Origin: CAVXHV01 sp963761445 | GTDB taxonomy: Bacteria > Planctomycetota > Planctomycetia > Isosphaerales > Isosphaeraceae | Reading direction: 5' to 3' | NCBI GenBank assembly: GCA_963761445.1 | Contig: CAVXHV010000004.1 | Span: 1,240,001 to 1,304,000, forward strand | Length of the DNA stretch: 64,000 bases | In this document: positions 28,628 to 37,956 of the stretch, one piece after another | Layout of the letters: every line of letters starts with the position of its first letter | Position numbering within the stretch: the stretch's first letter is position 1 | Made by a program: the position numbers and the translations under genes | Notes under the pieces: model-generated | The model's database searches: none | Seen by the model: the letters and a program-made list of their open reading frames with translations, nothing else | Told to the model about the DNA's origin: nothing

Positions 28628-29090
28628 TCAGGCGACCCGCGCTCGGCGTGCGCGTAACGAATATTCCTGCGCCACACGCAACTCGCAGAAGGACATGGCG
28701 TTGTGTTGATTCCGTGCGCGCCCGATTATTCCTGCGCCACACCTAACTCCAAGCGGCGCAAGGCTGTGGCGCATGTGGCGCACAATCGGGGGTCTCGCAA
28801 ACTGTTTCTTGCGTTCTCCGACCTTGCGAGAGCGAGCGTCCCGCCCTCATCAGGCCGCCGTTTCGGTGGGCGAGGCCGGCGAGCATCTGCTCGTGAGTAA
28901 GGTCGTCGTCGCCACATGGCTTACCGAGAACGTTGCACTTCCGCGAAGGGAAGGACAAGGGCTAACATTTGCCGATCCGCTTTCGACGGGCGGGGCTGCG
29001 GCGTGTTGTTCCCTTAGTCCTTGCAGGGAAAGGATGCGCGTCGAATATACAAAACGAACTGTGGCCTGGTTCACGCGTGCAGTTGACTGG
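28628..29090. repeat. Long direct repeat, copy B (about 463 bp)
   Basis: Direct-orientation counterpart of 25751-26211, located on the other side of the HEPN three-gene operon. The conserved right end includes GCGTCGAATATACAAAACGA and CTGTGGCCTGGTT. Confidence 0.85.
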
Positions 29091-29149
29091 GCCGGGGCTC
29101 CGGAGGAGTGCGGTGGATGATGGGCCGCGGCCCAGAGTTGGAACGAGAT

Positions 29150-29215
29150 CAGGATTGGGATTAAGATCAAGATCAAGATTAAGATTAAGATCAGGATTGA
29201 GATCAGGATGGGGCT
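29150..29215. repeat. Hexanucleotide tandem repeat (GATYAR type)
   Basis: About ten imperfect copies of a 6-base unit with the consensus AAGATC/AAGATT/AGGATT. The reverse complement of the same unit forms another array at 55683-55795. Confidence 0.8.
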
Positions 29216-29827
29216 GGATGTGCGGTCGGCCCTGTGCGCGAGGCCCTGACGGCGCCTGCGGCGTACTCTCTTTAATTGCCATCGCTCTTGGGAGCTCGAA
29301 TGGCCGCGCGCGACGAAGTCGTCCATTCATGTGCGTGCTCGTCGGTAGGGTCGTCGTCGCGCACTGCCTTCCGTGGCGCTGGCGGCTGCTGGGATTCGCT
29401 CGCTGTGACGAAGTCTATGACGCAGATGACGCAAATGACAGGGGGCTGCATCTGCTATGCGCGTGCTTCCGCGACGGCAAGGCCGTCATCTCAGCGTTCT
29501 TCCAACGGTTTGACCTGGTTGTCTGGCGCTCTTACCCCTATTTTTGCTCCAGTCATCGCGATCGCGCTGAACGTTGCAATTCGTTTCCGTTCGTGGGCGT
29601 TCCGGCTTGCCGTGGCCGGAGGGTCAGAACCGCAGATGGGTGAGACTGTTCTTGCGGGCAATCAGACTCATTCAGTTCCATTCACCCCTTCGCGGAGCGA
29701 AAGGCGACGATGTCTGGACCAAGGCCGAGAGCTGCGCTTAACGTCGCCACGGGGTTCGGGAGACCTGCGGTCACGCGTTCCGGCGGGGTCGGAGACCCGC
29801 GCCTAACATCATTGGGAACGAGAAATG

Positions 29828-29851
29828 CCCCTTCGCGGAGCGAAGGGCGAC
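29828..29851. repeat. REP-like palindrome
   Basis: CCCCTTCGCGGAGCGAAGGG followed by CGACA. A slightly degenerate copy is at about 29686-29708, and two reverse-orientation copies lie at 49393-49492; another weak copy is near 37310-37327. Confidence 0.7.
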
Positions 29852-29882
29852 AATGGAGTAGGGTCTGGCGAGATGCTTGCAA

Positions 29883-29971
29883 CGAGCGCGGGCGGAGGAG
29901 ATCGTTTCGTTCCCTTAATCCTTGCGGCGAAAGGACGCGCGTCGAATATACAAAACGAACTGGTTGGTGGT
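29883..29971. repeat. Partial third copy of the long direct repeat
   Basis: Only the right end is present, ending in GCGTCGAATATACAAAACGA followed by ACTGG, then the sequence diverges from copies A and B. Confidence 0.7.
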
Positions 29972-30051
29972 GGAGGGAGGGCCGAGGGGATGCACGCAAA
30001 CGGTGCGGATTGGTCACAGCCTGGGAGCGCCGGAACGAGAAACAGGTTCAA

Positions 30052-30423
30052 TCACCAAGGTATCGGCGCCGGCTCGCCGGCTGCCGGGCAGCGTGCGAAA
30101 CAGATTTGGTGGACCCACACGCCGATTCCGACGCGAACGTTGCTCGACCAGGTTGGATGGAGACTGGCGGCGAGTCGGTCTCCAGCAGAAGTCTGCTCGC
30201 CGCAGATCGGGCAACGATCTGACTCTCGCCACACGCGGTCGCAATACTGAGGAGGGTCTTCCGAGATTGTGAAGGCCACGGGATCTCCGAAACCGCGGAG
30301 AGAAGCATCGAGGAAGGCGATCTTCGGTGCTGATGAAACGCGGCGATGCGGCATCGCTTTCCAAGCGCGGTCCCATTCCGTTCGGTCGTCGGGGTTTGGC
30401 AAGTCGTCGGTTGGATTTGACAT
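30052..30423 (-). CDS. Small conserved protein with CPxCG zinc-ribbon half
   Basis: A 123-residue protein from the ATG at 30423. The C-terminal half has CPICGEQTSAGDRLAASL, then GIGVWVHQICFARCP and the tail PAPIPW; the two Cys clusters plus His suggest a single zinc site (CxxC...HxxC/CxxxC). The N-terminus (DLPNPDDRTEWDRAWK) is acidic. It is small, soluble and stands alone beside the epimerase on the opposite strand. Longer upstream in-frame sequence runs across a palindromic repeat and is rejected as coding. I do not know a function. Confidence 0.6.
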   Translation of the reverse strand: MSNPTDDLPNPDDRTEWDRAWKAMPHRRVSSAPKIAFLDASLRGFGDPVAFTISEDPPQYCDRVWRESDRCPICGEQTSAGDRLAASLHPTWSSNVRVGIGVWVHQICFARCPAAGEPAPIPW

Positions 30424-30727
30424 GGTCGGGGTTCGATGTCTGAACGGGTTCTCGCGAGTTCGGGACTGGCATGCGGCAATCTGTGAGCACTGGCCGAGCC
30501 ATTGCCGCCAGCAAGACCGGGAGCGGGCGGCACACGGCGTGTGCCTGCGACAGCGGAGCACTGGCCAAGCCAGTGCGAGCTATGCGCGCGTCGCACCGTG
30601 CAACGCCATTTTAACAAACGGCCAGCGACGGATAGGATTGGGTGCTCATTCGTCTGCCGTTGCCAATCGGCGCGGGAGAGGCTTCTTGAGGGGCGACGGT
30701 CGGCGGCTTGGCCGCGGTGGAAGAGAC
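30424..30727. other. Divergent intergenic region
   Basis: About 300 bases between the zinc-ribbon gene (minus) and the epimerase (plus). It holds the palindrome pair at 30485-30580; no promoter can be placed with confidence. Confidence 0.4.
30485..30580. repeat. Palindromic repeat pair (GCACTGGCC... type)
   Basis: A perfect 19-base palindrome GCACTGGCCAAGCCAGTGC at 30558-30576 and a degenerate copy at about 30487-30503 (GCACTGGCCGAGCCATTGC), 70 bases apart. Similar elements are, as I recall, common between planctomycete genes. Confidence 0.7.
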
Positions 30728-31712
30728 ATGACTACTCTCGTCACGGGCAGCGCCGGACATCTTGGTGAGGCCCTCATGCGCGCGTTTCGCGCGGAAGGAA
30801 GGGATGTTCGTGGAATCGATCTGCTGGCCTCGCCTTTTACTGACGCCGTCGGATCGATCTGTGATCGCGGCTTCGTCAATCGCTCGATTTCCGGGGCGGA
30901 AGTCGTCGTGCACGCGGCCACGCTGCACAAGCCGCACGTCGTCACGCACACTGCTCAGGATTTTGTTGATACCAACATCACGGGCACGCTCAATCTGCTC
31001 GAGGAGGCGCTCGCCGCAGGCGTGCGAGCTTTCGTATTCACCAGCACGACCAGCGCGTTCGGCTCGGCGCTTGAGCCCGCCGCCGGTCAGCCGGCGGCGT
31101 GGGTGACCGAGGATGTCATTCCCATTCCCAAGAACATCTACGGTGTCACCAAGGTCGCGGCCGAGAACCTGTGCGAGATGTTCTTCCGAAAATACGGGCT
31201 GCCCTCGGTCGTGCTGCGAACGTCGCGGTTCTTTCCGGAAGCGGACGACAATGCCGCGATCAGGGAACGGTACGCGCAGGACAACGTCCAGGCCAACGAG
31301 ATGCTCTATCGGCGTGTTGACATTGAGGACGTGGTGAGTGGCGCACGTTCTGGCGATTGAAAAAGCTGCGCTGCTCGGCTTCGGGCGCTTTATCATCTCG
31401 GCGACGACGCCGTTTGGGGCGAACGATCTGTTCGCCCTTCGGAGCGACGCCAGGGACGTCGTGCATCGATTATTCCCGGCATGCAAGGCGGTCTACTCGG
31501 CGCGGCGGTGGAAGCTGTTCCCGAGTATCGACCGAGTGTACGTCAATCAATTGGCCAGGACCGAGCTGGGTTGGCAACCGAAGTATAACTTCGAGCACGT
31601 GCTCGAATGTGTGCGATCGCTCGAGGATTTTCGGAGCCCACTGGCGCGGGAGGTGGGAAGCAAGGGGTATCACTCGACCGTGTTTGCGGAAGGTCCGTAC
31701 CCGGTGAGGTAG
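30728..31712 (+). CDS. NAD-dependent epimerase/dehydratase, extended SDR (one frameshift)
   Basis: About 327 residues. The Rossmann motif TGSAGHLGEAL is at residues 6-16, followed by GIDLLASP for the second strand, HAATLHKPHVV, the active-site region TSTTSAFGS and the catalytic YGVTK dyad (Tyr and Lys). These are the hallmarks of nucleotide-sugar epimerases and dehydratases. The frame breaks near 31336 (AGTGGCGCAC) after VDIEDVVS and resumes AHVLAIEKAALLGFGRFIIS, ending at 31712. The substrate cannot be read from the sequence. No sugar-pathway genes lie alongside. Confidence 0.87.
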
Positions 31713-31864
31713 GATGGGCGCGCTCGCGGGGCTGGACTGCGCGGGGCTCGGCTGAGAGAATGATCGATCAATGGCGACCAGGCTCAGAGAGCCTGTTCCT
31801 TGGACTTCTCGAATCGGACATTTCGCGATCTTGATCGCCGGCGCAAGCGGCGGGAGATGATCTT

Positions 31865-33015
31865 ATGGCGCTCCGTGGCGGGTGGGTGCTCTCGTTGGTG
31901 GCGGGGATTTTCGCGTTCTTGGCGGGATCACCCGTCCGCGGTGGTGAGGATGCCAAGGCCCAGTGGGATCAAGCCGCGGCGGGACAGTTCCTGGACAGCC
32001 GAGGAGCGGAGTGGTTCAACTTCGGCTCGGCGCGCCGCGGCGAGGGGGCTTCGACAACCTCGTGCGTGAGCTGTCACAGCCTGCTGTCCTTTGCGCTGGC
32101 GAGACCGGCGCTTCGCCGAATCTCTAACGAAAAGCTGCCCACGGAGCTCGAGACGAAGATGCTCGCACAGGTGAAGAGCAGGGTTGCGAACTGGGATGCG
32201 CTGGAAACCAGTCCATTTCAGCTCATGTACGATTTCGACGAGGCCAAGAAGAAGGAATCGCATGGAACCGAGTCTGTGACGAACGCCCTTGTGCTTTCGC
32301 TCGACGACCGGTTTCGTGATTTGAAGGAACCCAGCGCCGACACCACGCGTGCTCTCTCGATTCTATGGAAGACCCAGGTCAGGGATGGCGAGAATAATAA
32401 AGGCTCGTGGGAGTGGCTCAGCTTTGGTATGGAGCCATGGGAGGGTGCGGGAGGACGATACTTTGGTGCAGCGATGGCGGCGATCGCGGTGGGCACAGCG
32501 CGAGAGAGCGGTTACGCGATGGCGGACGCGGACTCTCGTGCCGGTCTAGGGGCGCTCCGCGATTACCTGACGAAGAACTATGCGTCTCAAAATCTTCATA
32601 ACCGCGTGTGGATGCTATGGGCGTCCGTGAAAATGGACGGTTTGTTGAGTCGCGCGAAATCGACGAGCTCAAAGGGCAGATTTTCGCGAAGCAGCAGCCG
32701 GACGGCGGGTTCAGTCTGGGCTCACTCGGGAAATACTCACGGAAAGAAGTGAAAGACGCGAGCAAGACGTCGGACGGCTACGCGACGGGTCTGATTCTGC
32801 ACGTGCTGCAAGTTGCAGGCGTCTCGAAAGAAGATGCGCGTGTCGAGAAGGGGCTCGCGTGGCTGCGGTCGAGTCAAGACAAGACAGGAGCTTGGCGGGC
32901 GGCGTCGGTCAACAAGAACCGGGCGCCGGAGTCGAGCGACCTGGGCAAGGCGAATATCGGCAAGTTCATGTGGGACGCGGCGACGGCGTATTCGGTGCTG
33001 GCGCTGAGCCATTGA
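31865..33015 (+). CDS. Secreted protein with CxxCH haem motif and squalene-cyclase-like toroid (one frameshift)
   Basis: About 383 residues. A signal peptide (WVLSLVAGIFAFLAGSPVRG) is followed by a single c-type haem motif CVSCH near residue 67, then a long alpha-helical part with QW-like repeats characteristic of prenyltransferase/squalene oxidase repeats (GSWEWLSFGMEPWEGAGGRYFGA, QPDGGFSLGSLG, DKTGAWRAAS). The frame breaks near 32650 and resumes REIDELKGQIFAKQQPDGGF, ending at 33015. The combination fits a periplasmic cytochrome-like protein with an alpha-toroid domain rather than a true cyclase: the DxDD catalytic motif of hopene cyclases is not visible. Confidence 0.78.
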
Positions 33016-33031
33016 ATTGCTGGCGGTTCCA

Positions 33032-34487
33032 TCACGCCAGAATCGCCGAGATGGGCTGGCCCAAGCAGAGTGCCTGCGGGCGGTTGAGCGCGTCGACGAG
33101 CTGAGTGGCGGGGTTGATGCCCAGGCAGTGGTAAATCGTCGCAGCGATGTCGGCTGGACTCACCGGATCGTGGGCGGGGTAGGCGGCCCATCGGTCGGAT
33201 GCGCCGTGGACCGTACCGCCCTTGATACCGGCGCCGGCCATGACGGAGCTGAAGCAGTGGGCCCAGTGATCGCGGCCGTCACGGCCGGCGCCGGCGCCTC
33301 CGACGACACTCTGGCCCACACGGGGCGTTCGGCCGAATTCGCCGGTCCAGACGACCAGGGTTTGGTCAAGGAGACCGCGGGTGGAGAGGTCGTCGAGAAG
33401 TGCGCTGAATGCCTGATCGGCGGGAGGCATCAAACGGGTTTTCAGATCGATGAAATTGCGGTTATGCGTATCCCAGTACACGCTCACGTTTGTCAGGCCT
33501 TCGTTGGGCCAGAATACCGTGACCAGGGGAACGCCCGCTTCGACCAGGCGGCGAGCTTGCAGCACGGACTGGCCGTGGGCATGCCAGCCGTAGCGGTCGC
33601 GGAGTCGCGGGTCTTCACGGGTGAGGTCGAACGCTTCGATCGCCTTTCGGCTGGCCAGAAGGTCGTAGGCGCGGCGGTAGTGGCCGGAGAGGGCGTGGAT
33701 TTCGGCGGCGGCTTCGAGCCCGCGGGTCTGGTCATCGATAGACTGCAGCAGCAGGCGGCGGTCACCAAGCCGCCCGAACGAGAGACCATCGGGTAGGCGG
33801 AAGTCGCCGACTTGATACTGGGGTTTGCTCGGGTCCAGATCGATGGTGAAGGGGGAAAGCTGCCGGCCCCATCCAGCCGCCGCCCTGACCGTGGCTCTGT
33901 TCGACGAATCGGGGCGCGCCGTTGGGGATCTCGGGCCGCATCTGGACGTAGGAGGGCAACGCCGTGCGTTCGTGCCCGCGCCTGAGGTGGGCCAGAACTG
34001 CGCCGTAGTGCGGCCAATCTTCCCGGAATTCTCCGCCGCCTGGCCGGGGGATGGGGCGGCCGGTGAGCAGCTCGTGCGTGGCGGTGGTGTGGTTGACGTC
34101 GGCGTGATGGACGGAGCGAATGATCGCGAGGCGATCGAGCCGGCGGGCGAGCAGGGGGAAGTGCTCGGAGATCGTGATGCCTGGAACGCACGTTGATATC
34201 GGCCGAAACTCGCCGCGGACTTCGGCGGGGGCATCGGGCTTCATGTCCCAGGTCTCTTGCTGGGCAGGGCCGCCCCACATGAACAGCAAGATGCACGCCT
34301 TCGCCTTCCCGAACGATGCGTCCGAGATTGGGCGAGCCGAGGCGTCGACTCTGTTCTGGGTGATTTCGCGGGCTTCGAGGAATCTGGGAAGCGAGAAACC
34401 GAGCAGGCCGAGTGCGCCCGAGCGAATGACGTCGCGGCGAGAGAGGGACAAGGCGAGGCTCAGGTTGCGGCAACCTGTTTCCGGCAT
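33032..34487 (-). CDS. DUF1501 secreted protein (sulfatase/phosphatase superfamily, Tat signal; one frameshift)
   Basis: About 485 residues. The N-terminus from ATG 34487 carries a twin-arginine leader SRRDVIRSGALGLLGFSL. The DUF1501 body follows: KACILLFMWGGPAQQETWDMKPDAP, EHFPLLARRLDRLAIIRSVHH, HTTATHELLTGRP, then after a frame break near 33866 FTIDLDP, GVPLVTVFWPNEG, WDTHNRNF, LLDQTLVVWTGEFGRTPRV, GRDHWAHCFSSVMAGAGIKGG and the C-terminal PHDPVSPADIAATIYHCLGI-like end. DUF1501 proteins are numerous in planctomycetes, have an alkaline-phosphatase-like core and usually pair with DUF1549/1553 proteins, which are absent here. The upstream ATG at 34541 is possible but less likely. Confidence 0.9.
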
Positions 34488-34806
34488 GGGGTTATGTCTC
34501 GGAGCGCGAATCTGGTCGGTCGAGTTTTCGTATTTTAGCACAGCCCGGAATTCGTAACAGGCACATTTCGTGGGCTGTGGCTCATCGGGGACTCACTGGT
34601 TTGCAGTGGCGTTTCGCGTCCGTGTGTCGTGCCCGAATTGTAGTTCGGAAATTCCGCCAGTGGAATCGGTCACGTCGAGGAATCAGGTCACTTCGCACCA
34701 GGCGATCGCATGAACGCATCGTTGAGCTTGTTGCTAGGCGGCGTGCGCCGCGGTAACTTGAGGGCACGGGGTGGGTCGCTCGCAACATTCAAAAGGGGGG
34801 CAAGTC

Positions 34807-36204
34807 ATGGGCGGCTTTGCGCACGTCGAGAGCGAGCTGAGCCGGCGATCTTTGATCGGGGGCACAGCGGCCGCGGCCCTTTCGGCTGCCGGGTACCGGC
34901 GCGTGCTCGGGGCGAACGAGCGAGTGGGCCTGGGATTCATCGGGTTCGGCCTGATTGGCAAGCGGCACGTCCTTGACTTCAAGGATCAAGCCGACGCGGA
35001 GGTCGTGGGCATCGCCGAGGTGCACCGCGGACGCCGGAGTGAAGGCGTTGCGCTGGCCGGCGGTGGGGCGCGCGGCCATGCCGACTTCCGCGCTCTGCTC
35101 GACGACCGCCGGGTTGACGCCGTGGTCGTCTCGACGCCCGATCACTGGCATGCGCTCATGACGATGATGGCGTGCGCAGCCGGCAAGGACGTGTACGTCG
35201 AGAAACCGCTATCGCTCTTCCCCCGAGAAGGGCGGTGGATGGTCGAGGTTGCTGGCCGGCACAAGCGGGTGGTGCAGGTCGGCACGCAGCAGCGCTCGGG
35301 CCCTCATTACCAGAAGGCGCGCGAGCTTTTACGGGCCGGCCAGATCGGCAAGGTCGTGGCAGTAAGGATGTGGAGTTACCGCAATGTCATGCCCGGGTTC
35401 GGCTCGCCGGCCGATGGGCCTCCGCCGCAAGAGCTTGACTATGACATGTGGCTCGGGCCGGCACCCAAACGCCCGTATAACGCCAATCGATCGCTCTATC
35501 ATTTTCGCTGGTTCTGGGATTACTCCGGCGGGCAGGTAACGAATCTCGGTCAGCATTCGCTCGACATCGCGCACTGGTTTCTGGATGCACTTGCGCCGAA
35601 GGCGGTGACGAGTGCCGGCGGGCGATTCGCGCTCGAGGACAATGGCGAGACTCCGGACACACAGGACGCTCTTCTGGAATATCCGGGGTGGATTGCCACC
35701 TGGTCACACCGTGAGTGCAGCAGGGGAGCCGACCCGGCGATTGGTCTGGAATTCTGCGGGACCAAGGGGAGTTTGAAGGTCTCGCGGCGGGGCTTTGTCG
35801 TGACGACCGACCCCAAGTTCGTCGCCAGTGAGATGCTGCCTCGGTTCGGCGCGGCGCACCCGGTCGGCGGGCCGGTGACGACCGCCCGCCGCCAGGTGCC
35901 TTCGAGTGGAAGCGGAACGACGGAGGATCGTTCCGGTGATGAATTTGATCAGTTCAAGCGGCACGCCCGCAACTTTGTCGAATGCGTGAAGACCCGGCAG
36001 CAGCCGATCTCGGACCTCGAGGGGGCTCATCGCGTCGCCACGGCCTGCCATCTGGCGAACTTGTCGTTGCGGCTCGGCCGGAAGCTGCGGTGGGATGGCG
36101 AGCAAGAGGCGGTGCTCGACGATCCCGAGGCTCAATCGCTGCTCGAGCGGCCGTACCGATCGCCGTGGGATGCAGAGCGCAAGGCCGTGCTGGGAAAGGG
36201 GTGA
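34807..36204 (+). CDS. Gfo/Idh/MocA-family oxidoreductase, Tat-exported
   Basis: A 465-residue NAD(P)-dependent oxidoreductase. ATG 34807 has an AGGGGGG ribosome site, so the longer frame from 34771 is not used. The leader SRRSLIGGTAAAALSAAG is a Tat signal. The Rossmann motif GFIGFGLIGKRH, STPDHWHALM and the Lys/Pro loop VEKPLS are family hallmarks; the C-terminal domain has DYDMWLGPAPKRPYN, FRWFWDYSGGQVTNLGQHSLD and GLEFCGTKGSLKV. It is followed 3 bases later by a sugar isomerase-like gene; the pair probably acts on a sugar or inositol derivative outside the cytoplasm. Confidence 0.93.
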   Translation: MGGFAHVESELSRRSLIGGTAAAALSAAGYRRVLGANERVGLGFIGFGLIGKRHVLDFKDQADAEVVGIAEVHRGRRSEGVALAGGGARGHADFRALLDDRRVDAVVVSTPDHWHALMTMMACAAGKDVYVEKPLSLFPREGRWMVEVAGRHKRVVQVGTQQRSGPHYQKARELLRAGQIGKVVAVRMWSYRNVMPGFGSPADGPPPQELDYDMWLGPAPKRPYNANRSLYHFRWFWDYSGGQVTNLGQHSLDIAHWFLDALAPKAVTSAGGRFALEDNGETPDTQDALLEYPGWIATWSHRECSRGADPAIGLEFCGTKGSLKVSRRGFVVTTDPKFVASEMLPRFGAAHPVGGPVTTARRQVPSSGSGTTEDRSGDEFDQFKRHARNFVECVKTRQQPISDLEGAHRVATACHLANLSLRLGRKLRWDGEQEAVLDDPEAQSLLERPYRSPWDAERKAVLGKG

Positions 36205-36207
36205 TCG

Positions 36208-37269
36208 ATGCGAGTGAGCAGACGTTCGATCCTGAGCACGTTCGCGGGAGCGGTCTCGGCCGCGGGCGCAGCGGGCCTGGATGACAAGCCGGGCGCCAAA
36301 TCGCTCGGTATCGTGATTCACAGCTTCCCCGTGCGGACAGCCGGCGATCGCGGGCGCAAGAGCGAAGACCGGTTCGCGGCGCCGGGCCGATTTCTGGAAT
36401 TCGCGCACTGCGCTGGGCGCGGCGGGGGTGCAGGTCGCATTCGGCGTGCTCGGGAGCGCGGCGGCCGACGCTCTTCTCGAGCGGGCGCAAGCCGCGGCGA
36501 TGTATCTGGAAGGGATCGTCTCGCTCCCTCGCGACCAGGATGATCTTGAACGATTCGAGGCCGAGATTCGGACCGCCAAGCGAGTTGGCGCTGGAGTCGT
36601 GCGCACGGTGATGCTTTCCGGAAGGCGATACGAGACGTTTCACTCCATCGCCGAGTTTCGCCGGTTCGCGGAGACGTCGACCCACTCCCTGAAACTTGCG
36701 GCCGGTGTCGTGGCGCGGCAAGGCATTCGCCTGGCCGTCGAGAATCACAAGGACTGGCGTGCCGATGAGCTCTTGCGCGTCTTGACCCAGGTTGGGAGCG
36801 ACCATGTCGGAGTTTGCCTCGACACCGGCAACAGCATCGCGCTTCTGGAAGACCCGATGGAGGTCGTCGACGCGCTGGCCCCGCGGGCGTTCACCACGCA
36901 CTTCAAGGACATGGGACTCGAAGAATACAAGGAGGGTTTCCTGCTCTCGGAGGTTCCGCTTGGGTCGGGCGTACTTGACCTGCCGCGCGTGGTCCGGGTT
37001 GTGCGCGCTGCCCGGCCGGAGATCCGGCTTAACCTGGAGATGATTACGCGTGATCCGCTCAAGGTGCCCTGTCTCAGCGGCGGCTACTGGGCGACGTTCC
37101 CTGACTTGCCCGGCAAGGAAGTGGCTCGCGCACTGTCGTTCGTCCGGGGCCATCCGTCGGCACGCCCTTTGCCTCGCATCAGTCAACTGGCGGCGAGGAC
37201 CAGCTTCGGGTGGAAGAGGAGAACGTCCGCCGCTGTCTTGCCTTCGCGCGCGATCGACTGGTCCTGTAG
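36208..37269 (+). CDS. Xylose-isomerase-like TIM-barrel sugar isomerase/epimerase, exported (two frameshifts)
   Basis: About 353 residues. Signal-like N-terminus RVSRRSILSTFAGAVSAAGA (Tat type). The frame breaks near 36411 and resumes ALGAAGVQVAFGVLG; the barrel then carries RLAVENHKDW with the metal-binding Glu, VCLDTGNSIALLEDP, FTTHFKDMGL and NLEMITRDP. A second break near 37193 leads to EDQLRVEEENVRRCLAFARD and the stop at 37269. It lies 3 bases after the Gfo/Idh gene and is surely co-transcribed. The substrate is unknown; such Tat-exported pairs are frequent in planctomycetes. Confidence 0.85.
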
Positions 37270-37270
37270 A

Positions 37271-37362
37271 GAGTCAAAGATCGCGACGATTGAACGGGGG
37301 ACGCACAATCGCGGAGCGAATGGCGACTATGTGGTCTTCCAGGGAGTCAAAGATCGCGACGA
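37271..37362. repeat. Short direct repeat in the intergenic region
   Basis: GAGTCAAAGATCGCGACGA occurs at 37271-37289 and again at 37344-37362, 73 bases apart, with a degenerate REP-like element (TCGCGGAGCGAATGGCGAC) between them, just after the isomerase stop codon. Confidence 0.65.
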
Positions 37363-37443
37363 ATGTTCTGGCGTGTTTGCCGGCGGGCGCTTGACTCGGG
37401 AGGCCAGAGCGGTCAACTTGAATAGCCACCAAGGAGAACTACC

Positions 37444-37941
37444 ATGCCCAGACCTCGCGTTTATTTCGACATCACGATCGACGGGAAGCCCGCCGGCCGC
37501 ATCACGTTCGAGCTGTACAACGACGTGGTGCCCGAGACGGCTGAGAATTTTCGCGCCTTGTGCACGCACGAGAAGGGGTTCGGCTACAAGGGATCTTCGT
37601 TCCACCGCGTCATACCGCGGTTCATGATCCAGGGGGGCGACTTCACGAACCACAACGGCACTGGGGGAAAGTCCATTTATGGCAACAAATTCAAGGATGA
37701 GAATTTCAAGCTCAAGCACGACAAGGCGTTCCTGCTGTCGATGGCCAATGCCGGCCCGAACACCAACGGCTCGCAGTTCTTCATCACGACGGTGCTCACG
37801 CCCTGGCTTGACGGCAAGCACGTGGTCTTCGGAGAGGTGACGGACGGCTCAGACCTGGTGAAGAAGATCGAGGGCCTCGGGTCAAGCAGCGGTGCACCGC
37901 AAGGCAAACTCATGATCGAAGCCTGCGGCGAGATTGCGTAG
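37444..37941 (+). CDS. Cyclophilin-type peptidyl-prolyl cis-trans isomerase
   Basis: A 165-residue cytoplasmic cyclophilin with an AAGGAG ribosome site. It has the full catalytic set: FHRVIPRFMIQGGDF with the active Arg and Gln, ANAGPNTNGSQFFIT, and PWLDGKHVVFGEV with the Trp that binds cyclosporin in eukaryotic homologues. It resembles eukaryotic cyclophilin A more than PpiB, as is common in planctomycetes. Full length, no signal peptide. Confidence 0.96.
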   Translation: MPRPRVYFDITIDGKPAGRITFELYNDVVPETAENFRALCTHEKGFGYKGSSFHRVIPRFMIQGGDFTNHNGTGGKSIYGNKFKDENFKLKHDKAFLLSMANAGPNTNGSQFFITTVLTPWLDGKHVVFGEVTDGSDLVKKIEGLGSSSGAPQGKLMIEACGEIA

Positions 37942-37956
37942 GGCGGCGAGGGACGC

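Larger units (their letters stand above)
28259..30051. other. Gene-poor, repeat-dense region
   Basis: About 1.8 kb without a convincing gene. It contains copy B of the long direct repeat (28628-29090), a hexanucleotide tandem repeat (29150-29215), two REP-like CTTCGCGGAGCGAAG palindromes (about 29686 and 29828) and a partial third copy of the long repeat (29883-29971). Open frames such as those between 29276 and 29806 read through the repeats and have no protein-like character. Confidence 0.55.

Noticed and set aside
25537..30051. Insertion sequence or transposon explaining the repeats
   Set aside because: No transposase-like frame or terminal inverted repeats were found between or around the repeats.
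30427..30617. Upstream extension of the zinc-ribbon gene
   Set aside because: Runs through the GCACTGGCC palindromes; the ATG at 30423 begins the protein-like part.
35954..37186. 410-residue minus-strand frame over the oxidoreductase/isomerase pair
   Set aside because: Shadow of two well-supported genes.
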